From positions 1 through 64,000 of the forward strand of contig NZ_FPBO01000032.1 of the NCBI RefSeq assembly GCF_900116645.1: DNA of 64,000 nt, read 5' to 3'. The stretch is from Pseudoduganella namucuonensis. GTDB lineage: Bacteria; Pseudomonadota; Gammaproteobacteria; Burkholderiales; Burkholderiaceae_D. The first letter of the stretch is position 1. Every line of letters begins with the position of its first letter. The notes beneath the pieces are model-generated. The model had not been told where the DNA came from, did not search any database, and saw only the letters and a list, made by a program, of their open reading frames with translations. This document shows, in pieces, positions 19,218-27,892 of this stretch. The position numbers and the translations under genes were made by a program.

Positions 19218-22088
19218 TTACAGCGTACGGGCGATTTCCTGCACTTCGAACACTTCCAGGGTGTCGCCAACCTGGATGTCGTTGTAGTTCTTCAGCGACA
19301 GACCGCATTCCAGACCGGCGCGCACTTCCTTCGCGTCGTCCTTGAAGCGCTTGAGCGAGTCGATCTCGCCGGTCCACACCACGATGTTGTTGCGCAGCAG
19401 GCGGACCGAGGAAACACGCTTGACCACACCGTCGGTGACCAGGCAGCCGGCGATCGCGCCGACCTTGGACACCAGGATGACCTGGCGCACTTCGACCTGG
19501 CCGGTGATCTGTTCGCGCTTCTCCGGTGCCAGCATGCCCGACAGCGCGGCCTTCACCTCTTCGATCGCGTCGTAGATGATGTTGTAGTAGCGGATGTCCA
19601 CGCCGTTCGATTCGGCCAGCTTGCGCGCCTGCGCGTCGGCGCGGGCGTTGAAGCCGATGATGACCGCTTTCGAGGCCACCGCCAGGTTGACGTCCGACTC
19701 CGTGATGCCGCCCACCGCCGCGTGCACAACCTGCACCCGCACTTCGGAGGTCGACAGTTTCTGCAGCGACGACACCAGCGCCTCCTGCGAACCCTGCACG
19801 TCGGTCTTGACGATCAGCGGCAGGTTCTTCACCTCGCCCTCGGCCATCTGGTCGAACATGTTCTCCAGCTTGGCGGCCTGCTGCTTGGCCAGTTTCACGT
19901 CGCGGAACTTGCCTTGACGGAACAGACCGATTTCACGCGCCTTGCGCTCGTCGGCCATGACCATGACTTCCTCGCCGGCGGCCGGCACTTCGGTCAGGCC
20001 CTGGATTTCGACCGGGATCGACGGACCGGCTTCGGCCACCGATTTGCCGTTCTCGTCCAGCATGGCGCGCACGCGGCCATACGAGGAACCCGCCAGCACG
20101 ACGTCGCCGCGCTTCAGGGTGCCCGATTGCACCAGGATCGTCGCGACCGGGCCGCGGCCCTTGTCCAGACGGGCCTCGACCACCAGGCCGCGCGCGGGCG
20201 CCTCGACCGGCGCTTTCAGTTCCAGCACCTCGGCCTGCAGCAGCACTTGCTCCAGCAGCTCGTCGATGCCCTGGCCGGTCTTGGCGGACACCGGCACGAA
20301 CGGCGAATCGCCGCCGTATTCTTCCGGCACCACTTGTTCCGAGATCAGTTCCTGCGTCACGCGCTCCAGGTTGCCGCCCGGTTTGTCGATCTTGTTGATC
20401 GCCACCACCAGCGGCACGCCGGCCGCTTTCGCGTGGGCGATCGCTTCCTTCGTCTGCGGCATCACGCCGTCATCGGCCGCCACCACCAGGATCACGATGT
20501 CGGTCGCTTTCGCGCCGCGCGCACGCATTGCCGTGAACGCCTCGTGGCCCGGGGTATCCAGGAAGGTGATGATGCCGCGCGGCGTTTCGACGTGGTAGGC
20601 GCCGATGTGCTGCGTGATGCCGCCGGCTTCGCCCGACGCCACCTTGGCGCGGCGGATGTAATCCAGCAGCGAGGTCTTGCCGTGGTCGACGTGGCCCATG
20701 ACGGTCACGACGGGCGCGCGCGGGGTGGCCTCGAAGTGGGCGTGTTCGCCCTGGTCGGCCAGCAGCGCCTCCGGATCGTCCTCGGCGGCGGGGTGGGCCT
20801 TGTGGCCCATCTCTTCCACCAGGATCATCGCGGTTTCCTGATCCAGCACCTGGTTGATGGTGCACATCTGGCCCAGCTTCATCAACTGCTTGATGACCTC
20901 GGACGCCTTGACGGACATCTTGTGCGCCAGTTCGGCCACGGTGATGGTCTCGGGAACGTGCACGTCCTTGACGATCGCCTCGGTCGGGGCCTGGAAATTC
21001 GTTTCGCGGTCGTCCGCGTGCGAATTGCCGCGGCGGCCGCCACGGCCACCGCTGCGCCAGCCGTCGCGGCCCGCGCTGGCGCCGCCGGAGTTGCCGCGGC
21101 CCTTGGTCGCGCCGCCCGGGGCGCCGCGCTTCTTGGCGTCGTCCTGCCAGGTCGACGACACATTGGCCGACTTGATCGATTTCTTGTCGCCGGCGGCGGG
21201 CTTCTTGTCGCCCGGCTTGTCGGTGGCGGGCTTCTTGTCGGCCGGCTTGTGCAGCGTGCCTTCCGGAGCCTTGGCCTTGACGGCCACCGGCGCGGGGGTC
21301 GGCTCGGGAGCCTTCACCACGCGGCGCGGCGCGTTCATCATGGCCTTGATCTGGGCCACTTCGTCGGCCACGGCCTGGCGCGCGCGCTCGGTGGCGGCGG
21401 CGCGTTCGGCGGTTTCCTTGGCGGCCTGCTCGGCCGCCTTCTTGGCTTCCTCGGCGGCGGCGGCCTTCTTGGCCTCGGCGGCGGCGTCGACCACCGGCGC
21501 GGGGGCGCTGGAGGCCGGCTTGTCGGCGGCCTTCTTCGCCTCGGCGATCCTCTTGGCCTCGGCGTCGGCGGCCTTCCTGGCTTCAGCCTCGGCGGCTTTC
21601 TTCGCCTCGGCGTCGGCGGCGGCCTTCTCGGCGTCCAGCTTGGCCAGGCGCTCCTGCTTCTCTTTCAGCTCGGCCTCCTGGCGCGCGATCAGCTCGGCCT
21701 GGCGGCGTTGCTCTTCCTCGCGGCGCGCGTTCTCGGCGGCGTCCACCACGGGGGCGGCCGGCGCGGCGGGCGCTGCCACCGGTTCGTCGCGCTGGACGAA
21801 GGTACGCACCTTCTTCACGGCCACCTGGATGGTGCGCGATTTGCCGGTCGAATCGGCCTGCTTGATCTCGGTGGTTTCCTTGCGGGTCAGCGTGATCTTC
21901 TTCTTTTCCGTGTCCGCAGCCGCGCCGTGGGTGCGACGCAGATGTTCCAGCAACTTGTCCTTATCATCTTTCGACAATGGATCTGACGTCGAACTCTTTT
22001 CGACGCCAGCAGAACGCAGCTGCGTCAGCAGCAAATCTGCAGGCATCTTCAGTTCGGTGGCAAATTGGGCTACGTTGTTACTCGCCAT
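19218..22088 (-). CDS. infB: translation initiation factor IF-2
   Basis: This 956-residue GTPase delivers fMet-tRNA to the 30S subunit and promotes subunit joining. The N-terminal IF2N domain (MASNNVAQFATELKMPADLL) is followed by about 300 residues of charged Ala/Lys/Glu-rich coiled coil (repeated EAKKAAEAEARKAADAEAK-like units). A Gly/Arg-rich linker and a second IF2N subdomain near residues 370-430 come next. The G domain begins with GHVDHGKT (465-472), then DTPGHEAFTAMRARGAK and NKIDKPG. Domains II-IV end with LKNYNDIQVGDTLEVFEVQE. The long N-terminal extension is usual for betaproteobacteria. It lies 46 bp after nusA. Confidence 0.98.
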   Translation of the reverse strand: MASNNVAQFATELKMPADLLLTQLRSAGVEKSSTSDPLSKDDKDKLLEHLRRTHGAAADTEKKKITLTRKETTEIKQADSTGKSRTIQVAVKKVRTFVQRDEPVAAPAAPAAPVVDAAENARREEEQRRQAELIARQEAELKEKQERLAKLDAEKAAADAEAKKAAEAEARKAADAEAKRIAEAKKAADKPASSAPAPVVDAAAEAKKAAAAEEAKKAAEQAAKETAERAAATERARQAVADEVAQIKAMMNAPRRVVKAPEPTPAPVAVKAKAPEGTLHKPADKKPATDKPGDKKPAAGDKKSIKSANVSSTWQDDAKKRGAPGGATKGRGNSGGASAGRDGWRSGGRGGRRGNSHADDRETNFQAPTEAIVKDVHVPETITVAELAHKMSVKASEVIKQLMKLGQMCTINQVLDQETAMILVEEMGHKAHPAAEDDPEALLADQGEHAHFEATPRAPVVTVMGHVDHGKTSLLDYIRRAKVASGEAGGITQHIGAYHVETPRGIITFLDTPGHEAFTAMRARGAKATDIVILVVAADDGVMPQTKEAIAHAKAAGVPLVVAINKIDKPGGNLERVTQELISEQVVPEEYGGDSPFVPVSAKTGQGIDELLEQVLLQAEVLELKAPVEAPARGLVVEARLDKGRGPVATILVQSGTLKRGDVVLAGSSYGRVRAMLDENGKSVAEAGPSIPVEIQGLTEVPAAGEEVMVMADERKAREIGLFRQGKFRDVKLAKQQAAKLENMFDQMAEGEVKNLPLIVKTDVQGSQEALVSSLQKLSTSEVRVQVVHAAVGGITESDVNLAVASKAVIIGFNARADAQARKLAESNGVDIRYYNIIYDAIEEVKAALSGMLAPEKREQITGQVEVRQVILVSKVGAIAGCLVTDGVVKRVSSVRLLRNNIVVWTGEIDSLKRFKDDAKEVRAGLECGLSLKNYNDIQVGDTLEVFEVQEIARTL

Positions 22089-22134
22089 TCAGTCCTCTTT
22101 TCTATGTGTCGCGGAGATGATAAAGATACTCAAA

Positions 22135-23700
22135 TTATGCCTTTGCGGATTCGGCCGTCGACCATGCTTTGGCCTGCAGGCCTTTGGCGCGGTCGTCGTA
22201 CTTCGAGTCAACCAACTTCATCTCATCGTCGGTCACATCTTCAAATTCACTTGCAATCAGTGCACGGGCGCGGTCGGCGGACAGCGCCAGGATGGCGCCG
22301 AATTCGTCGTAGGCCAGTGCGGCAAAAGCTTCCACGGTCTTGATACCAGCCAGACCCAGCTTGCCGGCGGTGATGCGGTCCATGCCTTCCAGACCAACCA
22401 GCGCCTCGTCCATGCCTTCCAGACCTTCTTCCGAAGCGATCGCCTCGGTCACCAGCGCATCGCGTGCGCGGGTCCGCAATTCATTGACGGTATCCTCGTC
22501 GAACGCGTCGATCTCCAGCATCTCGGAGATCGGCACGTAGGCGATTTCTTCCAGGCTGGCAAAGCCCTCTTCCACCAGGATGTCGGCCACTTCCTGGTCG
22601 ACGTCCAGTTTTTCCATGAACAGCGCGCGGATCGCGGCCGTTTCCTGGGCTGCCTTGTCGGCCGATTCCTCGGCCGTCATGATGTTGATCTTCCAGCCGG
22701 TCAGATCGGCGGCCAGGCGCACGTTCTGGCCCGAGCGGCCGATGGCGATCGCGAGGTTTTCCTCGTCCACCACCACGTCCATCGCGTGCTTTTCCTCGTC
22801 GACCATGATCGACGAGACGTTGGCCGGGGCCAGCGCGCCGATCACGAACTGGGCCGGATCCTCCGACCACAGCACGATGTCCACGCGCTCGCCGCCCAGC
22901 TCGCCGGTCACGGCCTGCACGCGCGAACCGCGCATGCCGACGCAGGTGCCGATCGGGTCGATGCGCTTGTCGGCCGTGTAGACGGCGATCTTGGCGCGCA
23001 CGCCGGCGTCGCGGGCGGCGGATTTAATCTCCAGCATGCCCTGCTCGATTTCCGGCACTTCCAGCTCGAACAGCTTCATGATGAACTCGGGCGCGGTGCG
23101 CGACAGGATCACCTGCGGGCCGCGCATATTGCGGTCCACGCGCAGGATGAAGGCGCGCACGCGGTCGCCGATGCGCAGGTTCTCTTTCGGGATCATCTGG
23201 TCGCGCGGCAGGCGCGCCTCGATCTTGCCCGATTCGACGATCGCGTCGCCGCGTTCCATGCGCTTGATGGTGCCGGTCACCAGCGCGTCGCCGCGCTCCA
23301 GGAAATCGGCCAGGATCTGTTCGCGCTCGGCGTCGCGCACGCGCTGCAGGACCACCTGTTTGGTGTCCTGGGCGAAGCGGCGGCCGAATTCAACGGACTC
23401 GATCGGCTCCTCGATGTATTCGTCGACCTCGATGTCGGGAATCTGTTCCTTGGCTTCGAACAGCAGCACTTCCTGGTCGGGCAGCTGCAGGCCGGCCTCG
23501 TCGGGCACCACGTGCCAGCGGCGGAAGGATTCGAACTCGCCGGAATCGCGGTCGATCGAGACGCGGATATCGACCTCGCCTTCGTAGCGCTTCTTCGTGG
23601 CTTGCGCCAGCGCGAATTCGAGCGCTCCAAAGACCACGTCCTTGTCGACGTTTTTTTCACGCGCCAGCGCGTCCACCAATAACAAAACTTCGCGACTCAT
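22135..23700 (-). CDS. nusA: transcription termination/antitermination factor NusA
   Basis: This 521-residue protein binds RNA polymerase and nascent RNA, modulating pausing, termination and rRNA antitermination. Domains in order are the N-terminal polymerase-binding domain (MSREVLLLVDALAREKNVDK), S1 (about 135-200), two KH domains (about 230-345, with GTCVGMRGSRVQAVTGELGG) and two C-terminal acidic repeats (about 370-500) that in E. coli contact the polymerase alpha subunit. Its start overlaps the rimP stop by four bases. A NusA gene immediately after a leader with an early terminator fits known autoregulation of this operon in other bacteria, but that is inference here. Confidence 0.98.
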   Translation of the reverse strand: MSREVLLLVDALAREKNVDKDVVFGALEFALAQATKKRYEGEVDIRVSIDRDSGEFESFRRWHVVPDEAGLQLPDQEVLLFEAKEQIPDIEVDEYIEEPIESVEFGRRFAQDTKQVVLQRVRDAEREQILADFLERGDALVTGTIKRMERGDAIVESGKIEARLPRDQMIPKENLRIGDRVRAFILRVDRNMRGPQVILSRTAPEFIMKLFELEVPEIEQGMLEIKSAARDAGVRAKIAVYTADKRIDPIGTCVGMRGSRVQAVTGELGGERVDIVLWSEDPAQFVIGALAPANVSSIMVDEEKHAMDVVVDEENLAIAIGRSGQNVRLAADLTGWKINIMTAEESADKAAQETAAIRALFMEKLDVDQEVADILVEEGFASLEEIAYVPISEMLEIDAFDEDTVNELRTRARDALVTEAIASEEGLEGMDEALVGLEGMDRITAGKLGLAGIKTVEAFAALAYDEFGAILALSADRARALIASEFEDVTDDEMKLVDSKYDDRAKGLQAKAWSTAESAKA

Positions 23701-24185
23701 GCTTTGCGTCCCTTAAAATCCACCTGCGGCACCAAACGTGCCTTATCCATATCGGCGAGCGTAAACTCCAACAGCGCCGGACCATCTTTACCTTCAAATT
23801 CCAGCGCCAGCATGTCGCCCTGCGGTTCGTGCAGGATGCCCTGATAGGTACGGCGGTTGGCCGTATCGGGCAAGGCGACTTTCAGCTTGACGATGGCTTC
23901 GCTACCGGCGAAGCGAACGAAATCGGCCATCTTGTTGAGCGGCCTGTCCAGGCCGGGCGACGAGATTTCCAGACGTTCGTAGTTGACGTTCTCGACCGTC
24001 AGCACATGGCTCAGCTGATGGCTGACCGTGGCGCAGTCTTCTACCGTGATCGGACCTTTTTCGGCCGCGTCTTCCGCCGAGAAATCGATATACACGCGCA
24101 ACAGTCCGCGCTCGGCCCGTTCAACCTCAACCAGCTCATAGCCCAGACCGGAGACGGTCTTTTCAATTAGTTCCGGCAGTTGCAA
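23697..24185 (-). CDS. rimP: ribosome maturation factor RimP
   Basis: This 162-residue protein acts in 30S subunit maturation. The N-terminal alpha/beta domain has VSGLGYELVEVERAERGLLR and VEDCATVSHQLSHVL, and LEISSPGLDRPLNKMADFVR is the family core. The C-terminal SH3-like barrel follows. It is the first gene of the nusA-infB operon and overlaps nusA by four bases. A GGAGAA ribosome-binding sequence precedes the ATG. Confidence 0.95.
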   Translation of the reverse strand: MQLPELIEKTVSGLGYELVEVERAERGLLRVYIDFSAEDAAEKGPITVEDCATVSHQLSHVLTVENVNYERLEISSPGLDRPLNKMADFVRFAGSEAIVKLKVALPDTANRRTYQGILHEPQGDMLALEFEGKDGPALLEFTLADMDKARLVPQVDFKGRKA

Positions 24186-24237
24186 GAAATTCTCCAGATC
24201 AAAACCCGACTTCGCGGGCCACTAAAAACGGTTCACC

Positions 24238-24262
24238 AAAAAAAAAATGGGCATTTGCCCAT
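24238..24262 (-). terminator. intrinsic terminator in the rimP leader
   Basis: On the minus strand the stem ATGGGC/GCCCAT with loop AAAT (24247-24262) is followed by ten T. It lies 53 bases before the rimP start and about 70 bases after the candidate rimP promoter, so it could act as an attenuator. Alternatively it simply ends read-through from rluB. Confidence 0.6.
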
Positions 24263-24334
24263 CTTCTTGTACTTCCAACCAGATGAAAGCAGTCTCAGCA
24301 TCAATCACTGCGATAACTTTTCCTTTGGTTTGCC

Positions 24335-24363
24335 ATTATAACTGCAACTTGATTTCGCTGCAA
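24335..24363 (-). promoter_or_regulatory. candidate promoter of the rimP-nusA-infB operon
   Basis: On the minus strand, TTGCAG (24358-24363) and a perfect TATAAT (24335-24340) are separated by 17 bases. Transcription would start near 24328, giving a leader of about 145 bases before rimP. Confidence 0.65.
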
Positions 24364-24435
24364 TGCCACATACCATATCGGACGGGCTTACAACAGTTCA
24401 ATTGCGGCTATTTTCGCGAAATACCCAACCTAAAA

Positions 24436-24502
24436 CCGGGGACAGACCCGCGATCCGCGTCCTCTGCCCCTGGTCGCAGCGTGGCGCGGAGGGTCTGTCC
24501 CC
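24436..24502. repeat. REP-like hairpin element, GGGGACAGACCC ends (copy C)
   Basis: Perfect 12-bp arms GGGGACAGACCC (24438-24449) and GGGTCTGTCCCC (24491-24502) flank a 41-base GC-rich interior. The left part (from CCGGGGACAGACCCGCG) matches the element at 13010. It lies between rluB and the rimP promoter. Confidence 0.7.
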
Positions 24503-24523
24503 TCGGCCCGCGGCGGTGGCGAA

Positions 24524-26911
24524 TCAACCCTTGCGGCGGCGCGGCATGCCGTGGTCGGTCGCGCCGCCACGCGGCTGGCCGCCGCGGCGCGGGGCGCCGG
24601 CGTTGGCGAAGCCGAACGTGGTTTGCAGCGGGTCCGGCTGGCGCGGACCGCGCGGGCCCTTGCCCGGGCCGCCCTGTCCCTGTCCACCCTGACCGCCGCC
24701 TTGGCCGCGTCCCGGTCCACCGGCGCCGCCGGCGGCCTGGCCGCCCGGACGGCCGGAACCCGGACGTCCCGAACCGCCACCCGGACGGCCGAAGCCGCCG
24801 CCTTGGCCGGCGCCGAAGTACGAGCCCTGGCCCTGGCCACGCGGACCGCGCGGCTGCTGCGGGAACGGATCGGCGTTCTTGTTGCTGACGTCCATGCGGT
24901 TGCCGTTCGGCTCGTTGTCCTCGCGTTCGCGCTTGAACTTCTGGTTGCCGCGCTGGCCCTGGCCGCCCTGCGCCGGAGCGCCCTGGACCGGACGGCCCTG
25001 CGGACCGCCCTGCTGGCCTTGCGGACGCTTCTGGCCGCCGCCCTGCTGCTCGCCGGGTTGCTTCTTCTCGACGCCGTAGGCGGCCAGCAGGTCGCGCACG
25101 GTATTCTCTTCCATCTCTTCCCAGCGGCCGCGTTTCAGGTCGCTCGGCAGGGTCATCGCGCCGTAACGGGTGCGGATCAGGCGCGACACGGTCAGGCCGA
25201 CGGCCTCGAACATGCGGCGCACCTCGCGGTTGCGGCCCTCGCCGATCACCACGCGGTACCACTTGTTGATGCCCTCGCCTCCACCGTCGGCGATCTTGGA
25301 GAACTGCGCCACGCCGTCTTCCAGCTCGACGCCGGCCAGCAGCTTCTGGCGCATGCCCTCTTCCAGCGTGCCCAGCGTGCGCACCGCGTACTCGCGGTCG
25401 ATGTTGTAACGCGGGTGCATCAGGCGGTTGGCCAGGTCGCCGGAGGTGGTGAACAGCAGCAGGCCCTCGGTGTTGAAGTCCAGGCGGCCGATGGCCAGCC
25501 ATTTGCCGGCCTTCATGGTCGGCAGGCGGTCGAACACGGATGGACGGCCGTCCGGATCGTCGTGGCTGACGATCTCGCCGGCCGGCTTGTGGTAGACCAG
25601 CACGCGCGGCGGCTTCTTGCTCACCTTGCGCTGGATCAGCTTGCCATTGATGCGCACGGCGTCGGCCGGCAGGATGCGCTGGCCGATGTGGGCCGGCTCG
25701 CCATTGACCGACACGCGGCCGGCGATGATCAGGTCTTCCATGTCGCGGCGCGAGCCAAGGCCGGCCTCGGCCAGCACCTTGTGCAGTTTCGGCGCGTCGT
25801 CGTCGGAGGTCAGGTCGCGGCGCACGGCCTTGGCCGGCTGGCGGCCCTTCGACGGCTCGTCGCTGTCGAAGGCGTCCGAGGTCACGTAGGAGAAGGCGGC
25901 GTCGGCATCGTTGAGCGGCTGCTTGCCCTTGTTGCCGAAGGCGCCAGGCACGCGCGGCTGCTGCGGTTTTTTCTTCTTGTTCTTGCCGCGGCCCTGCTCC
26001 TGGCGCGCGCCTTGCGCGTCGCCCTCGGCGGCGGCGCCGGCTTCGGCGGCCGGCGCGGCGTCGACCGGCGCGGCGACCGGACGGGGCGGCTGCATCGCCT
26101 CGCGCACGGCGCGCTGCTCACGCATCTGGCGCGGACCGCGCGGACGGCGGCCGTCGGCGCGCTCGGCCTGGTCGCCGGCCGCCGGGGCGGCTTCGCCGAT
26201 CACGGTGGCGGCGGGTTGGACGGCTGGCGCGTCGCCGGCCGGGGTTGCGTCGGCGGACTTGGCTTTCTTGGCGCGGGGCGCCTTGGCTGGGGAGTCGGCG
26301 GCGTCGGCTGGCTTGGCGGCGCGCGGCCCGGGGGCTTGACCCTCGGCACCAACGTCGGCGGCCTTGGCGACCGCGTCGGCGGGCTTGGCGGCGCGTGGCG
26401 CGGCGGTTTGGCCTTCAGCGGCGGCCACGGAGACCGGCGCCTCCGGCTTGGCGGCGGGGGCGGCTGCAACCGGCGCCGCGGCTGGCGTGGCGTCCGCGGC
26501 TGGCGCGGCGGCTTTGCGGGTCGCGGCTGCCGGGGACTTGCGCGCGACGGTCTTGGCGGCGGCGGGCGCGGCGTCCGCGGTGACGGACTGCGCGGCTGGC
26601 GCCTCGGCCGCGGGGGCGGCGCCTTCGGCGGCGGCCTTGACCGGCTTGGCGCGCGGTTTTTTCACGGGCGCCGGGGCATCGGCGGCGGAACTGTCGGCTG
26701 GAGCGGCGGCGCCGTCCGCCGAAGCGGCGGCCTTGGCCTTGCGTTTGGGCTTGGGCGTCTCGCCCTCCGCCAGCGCGCTCAGCGCGGGGGCCGCGCCGGC
26801 ATCGGCTTCGATCTGGGCTTTGGTGCGGCGCTTGGGTTTGGCTACCGCGTTCGCGGCCACGTCCGCGGCAGGGGCGCCGGCGACAGTCTCTTGGGTATCA
26901 GGTTTGTTCAT
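24524..26911 (-). CDS. rluB: 23S rRNA pseudouridine(2605) synthase RluB, with long low-complexity extensions
   Basis: This is a 795-residue protein whose core (about 370-600) is a RluB-type pseudouridine synthase. The S4 RNA-binding domain KLHKVLAEAGLGSRRDMEDL precedes the catalytic domain with GRLDFNTEGLLLFTTSGDLA, catalytic D478, and HPRYNIDREYAVRTLG. The core is ordinary, but about 370 residues of Ala/Pro/Lys-rich sequence precede it and about 190 residues of Gly/Gln/Arg-rich sequence follow it. The E. coli enzyme is about 290 residues. The tails resemble those on other betaproteobacterial RNA-modifying enzymes and may bind RNA nonspecifically. The start at 26911 overlaps the scpB stop by 14 bases; a later start cannot be excluded. 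Confidence 0.9.
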   Translation of the reverse strand: MNKPDTQETVAGAPAADVAANAVAKPKRRTKAQIEADAGAAPALSALAEGETPKPKRKAKAAASADGAAAPADSSAADAPAPVKKPRAKPVKAAAEGAAPAAEAPAAQSVTADAAPAAAKTVARKSPAAATRKAAAPAADATPAAAPVAAAPAAKPEAPVSVAAAEGQTAAPRAAKPADAVAKAADVGAEGQAPGPRAAKPADAADSPAKAPRAKKAKSADATPAGDAPAVQPAATVIGEAAPAAGDQAERADGRRPRGPRQMREQRAVREAMQPPRPVAAPVDAAPAAEAGAAAEGDAQGARQEQGRGKNKKKKPQQPRVPGAFGNKGKQPLNDADAAFSYVTSDAFDSDEPSKGRQPAKAVRRDLTSDDDAPKLHKVLAEAGLGSRRDMEDLIIAGRVSVNGEPAHIGQRILPADAVRINGKLIQRKVSKKPPRVLVYHKPAGEIVSHDDPDGRPSVFDRLPTMKAGKWLAIGRLDFNTEGLLLFTTSGDLANRLMHPRYNIDREYAVRTLGTLEEGMRQKLLAGVELEDGVAQFSKIADGGGEGINKWYRVVIGEGRNREVRRMFEAVGLTVSRLIRTRYGAMTLPSDLKRGRWEEMEENTVRDLLAAYGVEKKQPGEQQGGGQKRPQGQQGGPQGRPVQGAPAQGGQGQRGNQKFKREREDNEPNGNRMDVSNKNADPFPQQPRGPRGQGQGSYFGAGQGGGFGRPGGGSGRPGSGRPGGQAAGGAGGPGRGQGGGQGGQGQGGPGKGPRGPRQPDPLQTTFGFANAGAPRRGGQPRGGATDHGMPRRRKG

Positions 26912-27686
26912 TATTCATTTCTTGGTTGGGCTCAGCGTCAACCGTCATTTCTGGCGCAGCGGCGTGAGTCGTTGCCTCGTCGAGGCGAGCTGCTTGGCCG
27001 GCATCCGGGCTGATTGCGGCGTCCGCCCCAGCCATCTCGCTACCTTGACCAGCATGTTGCGCGGCAGATTGCGCCGCTTTCTCAAAATTCTCTTGCAGGG
27101 CCGCTTCCAGCGCCTCCATATCCGGAGGTCCGCCCCGCATATCGCTGATTTGCTGCAGTGGCGGCAGCTGGGACAGCGAGTTCAGCCCAAGGTCATCCAA
27201 AAACTGCTTGGTGGTGCCCAGCAAGGCCGGGCGTCCCACCACGTCGCGGTAGCCGATCGCGTCGACCCAGCCGCGGTCCTCCAGCATCTTGATCGTCTGC
27301 GAGTTCACGGCCACGCCGCGGATCTCCTCGATGTCGCCGCGCGTCACCGGCTGGCGGTAGGCGATGATCGCCAGCGTTTCCAGCGTGGCCCGCGAATACT
27401 TCGGCGGCTTCTCGGGATGCAAACGATCCATGTACAGCTTCATTTCGGGCCGGCTCTGGAACCGCCACCCGCTGGACAGGCCCACCAGCTCGACGCCGCG
27501 TTCCGTCCAGTCCTGCCTTATTTCTTCCAGCAATGTCTTGATCGTGTCCGAGCCCACGCCGTCATTGCGTGGCCGGCCCTGGCTGTCGACTTCGACAAAG
27601 AGCTTCTTCAGACTGTGTATCGACAATGGCTCATGCGCGCATAGCAAAGCGGTTTCGAGGACCTTTTTCGCCTCAACTGTATTCAT
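26898..27686 (-). CDS. scpB: segregation and condensation protein ScpB
   Basis: This 262-residue subunit of the SMC-ScpA-ScpB condensin complex helps organise and segregate the chromosome. The winged-helix signature is visible: KPPKYSRATLETLAIIAYRQ, PVTRGDIEEIRGVAV and GRPALLGTTKQFLDDLGL. The C-terminal about 80 residues are an Ala/Glu-rich tail that varies between species. The ATG at 27686 (MNTVEAKKVLETALLCAHEP) is preferred over the ATG ten codons upstream because family sequence starts there; no Shine-Dalgarno decides. The scpB-rluB pair is a common arrangement. scpA is not in the window. Confidence 0.93.
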   Translation of the reverse strand: MNTVEAKKVLETALLCAHEPLSIHSLKKLFVEVDSQGRPRNDGVGSDTIKTLLEEIRQDWTERGVELVGLSSGWRFQSRPEMKLYMDRLHPEKPPKYSRATLETLAIIAYRQPVTRGDIEEIRGVAVNSQTIKMLEDRGWVDAIGYRDVVGRPALLGTTKQFLDDLGLNSLSQLPPLQQISDMRGGPPDMEALEAALQENFEKAAQSAAQHAGQGSEMAGADAAISPDAGQAARLDEATTHAAAPEMTVDAEPNQEMNNEQT

Positions 27687-27892
27687 ATAGCGAGTTGTGT
27701 TTGCAATTACATGCAAGAAGAGCGCCCGGGCCGATGCGCGCTGGGCAGGAGCACTACTGGATAGAGGAGAAATGTTTTCGGGCGAAAACCGGCGCGGACC
27801 AGCCGTAAAAATGAAGCCGTTTCATCCAACTGCGGCAATTGTACCTGATAAAACGCTGGCCGGGACATTTTGTCCCGGCAACAGAAACGGGA

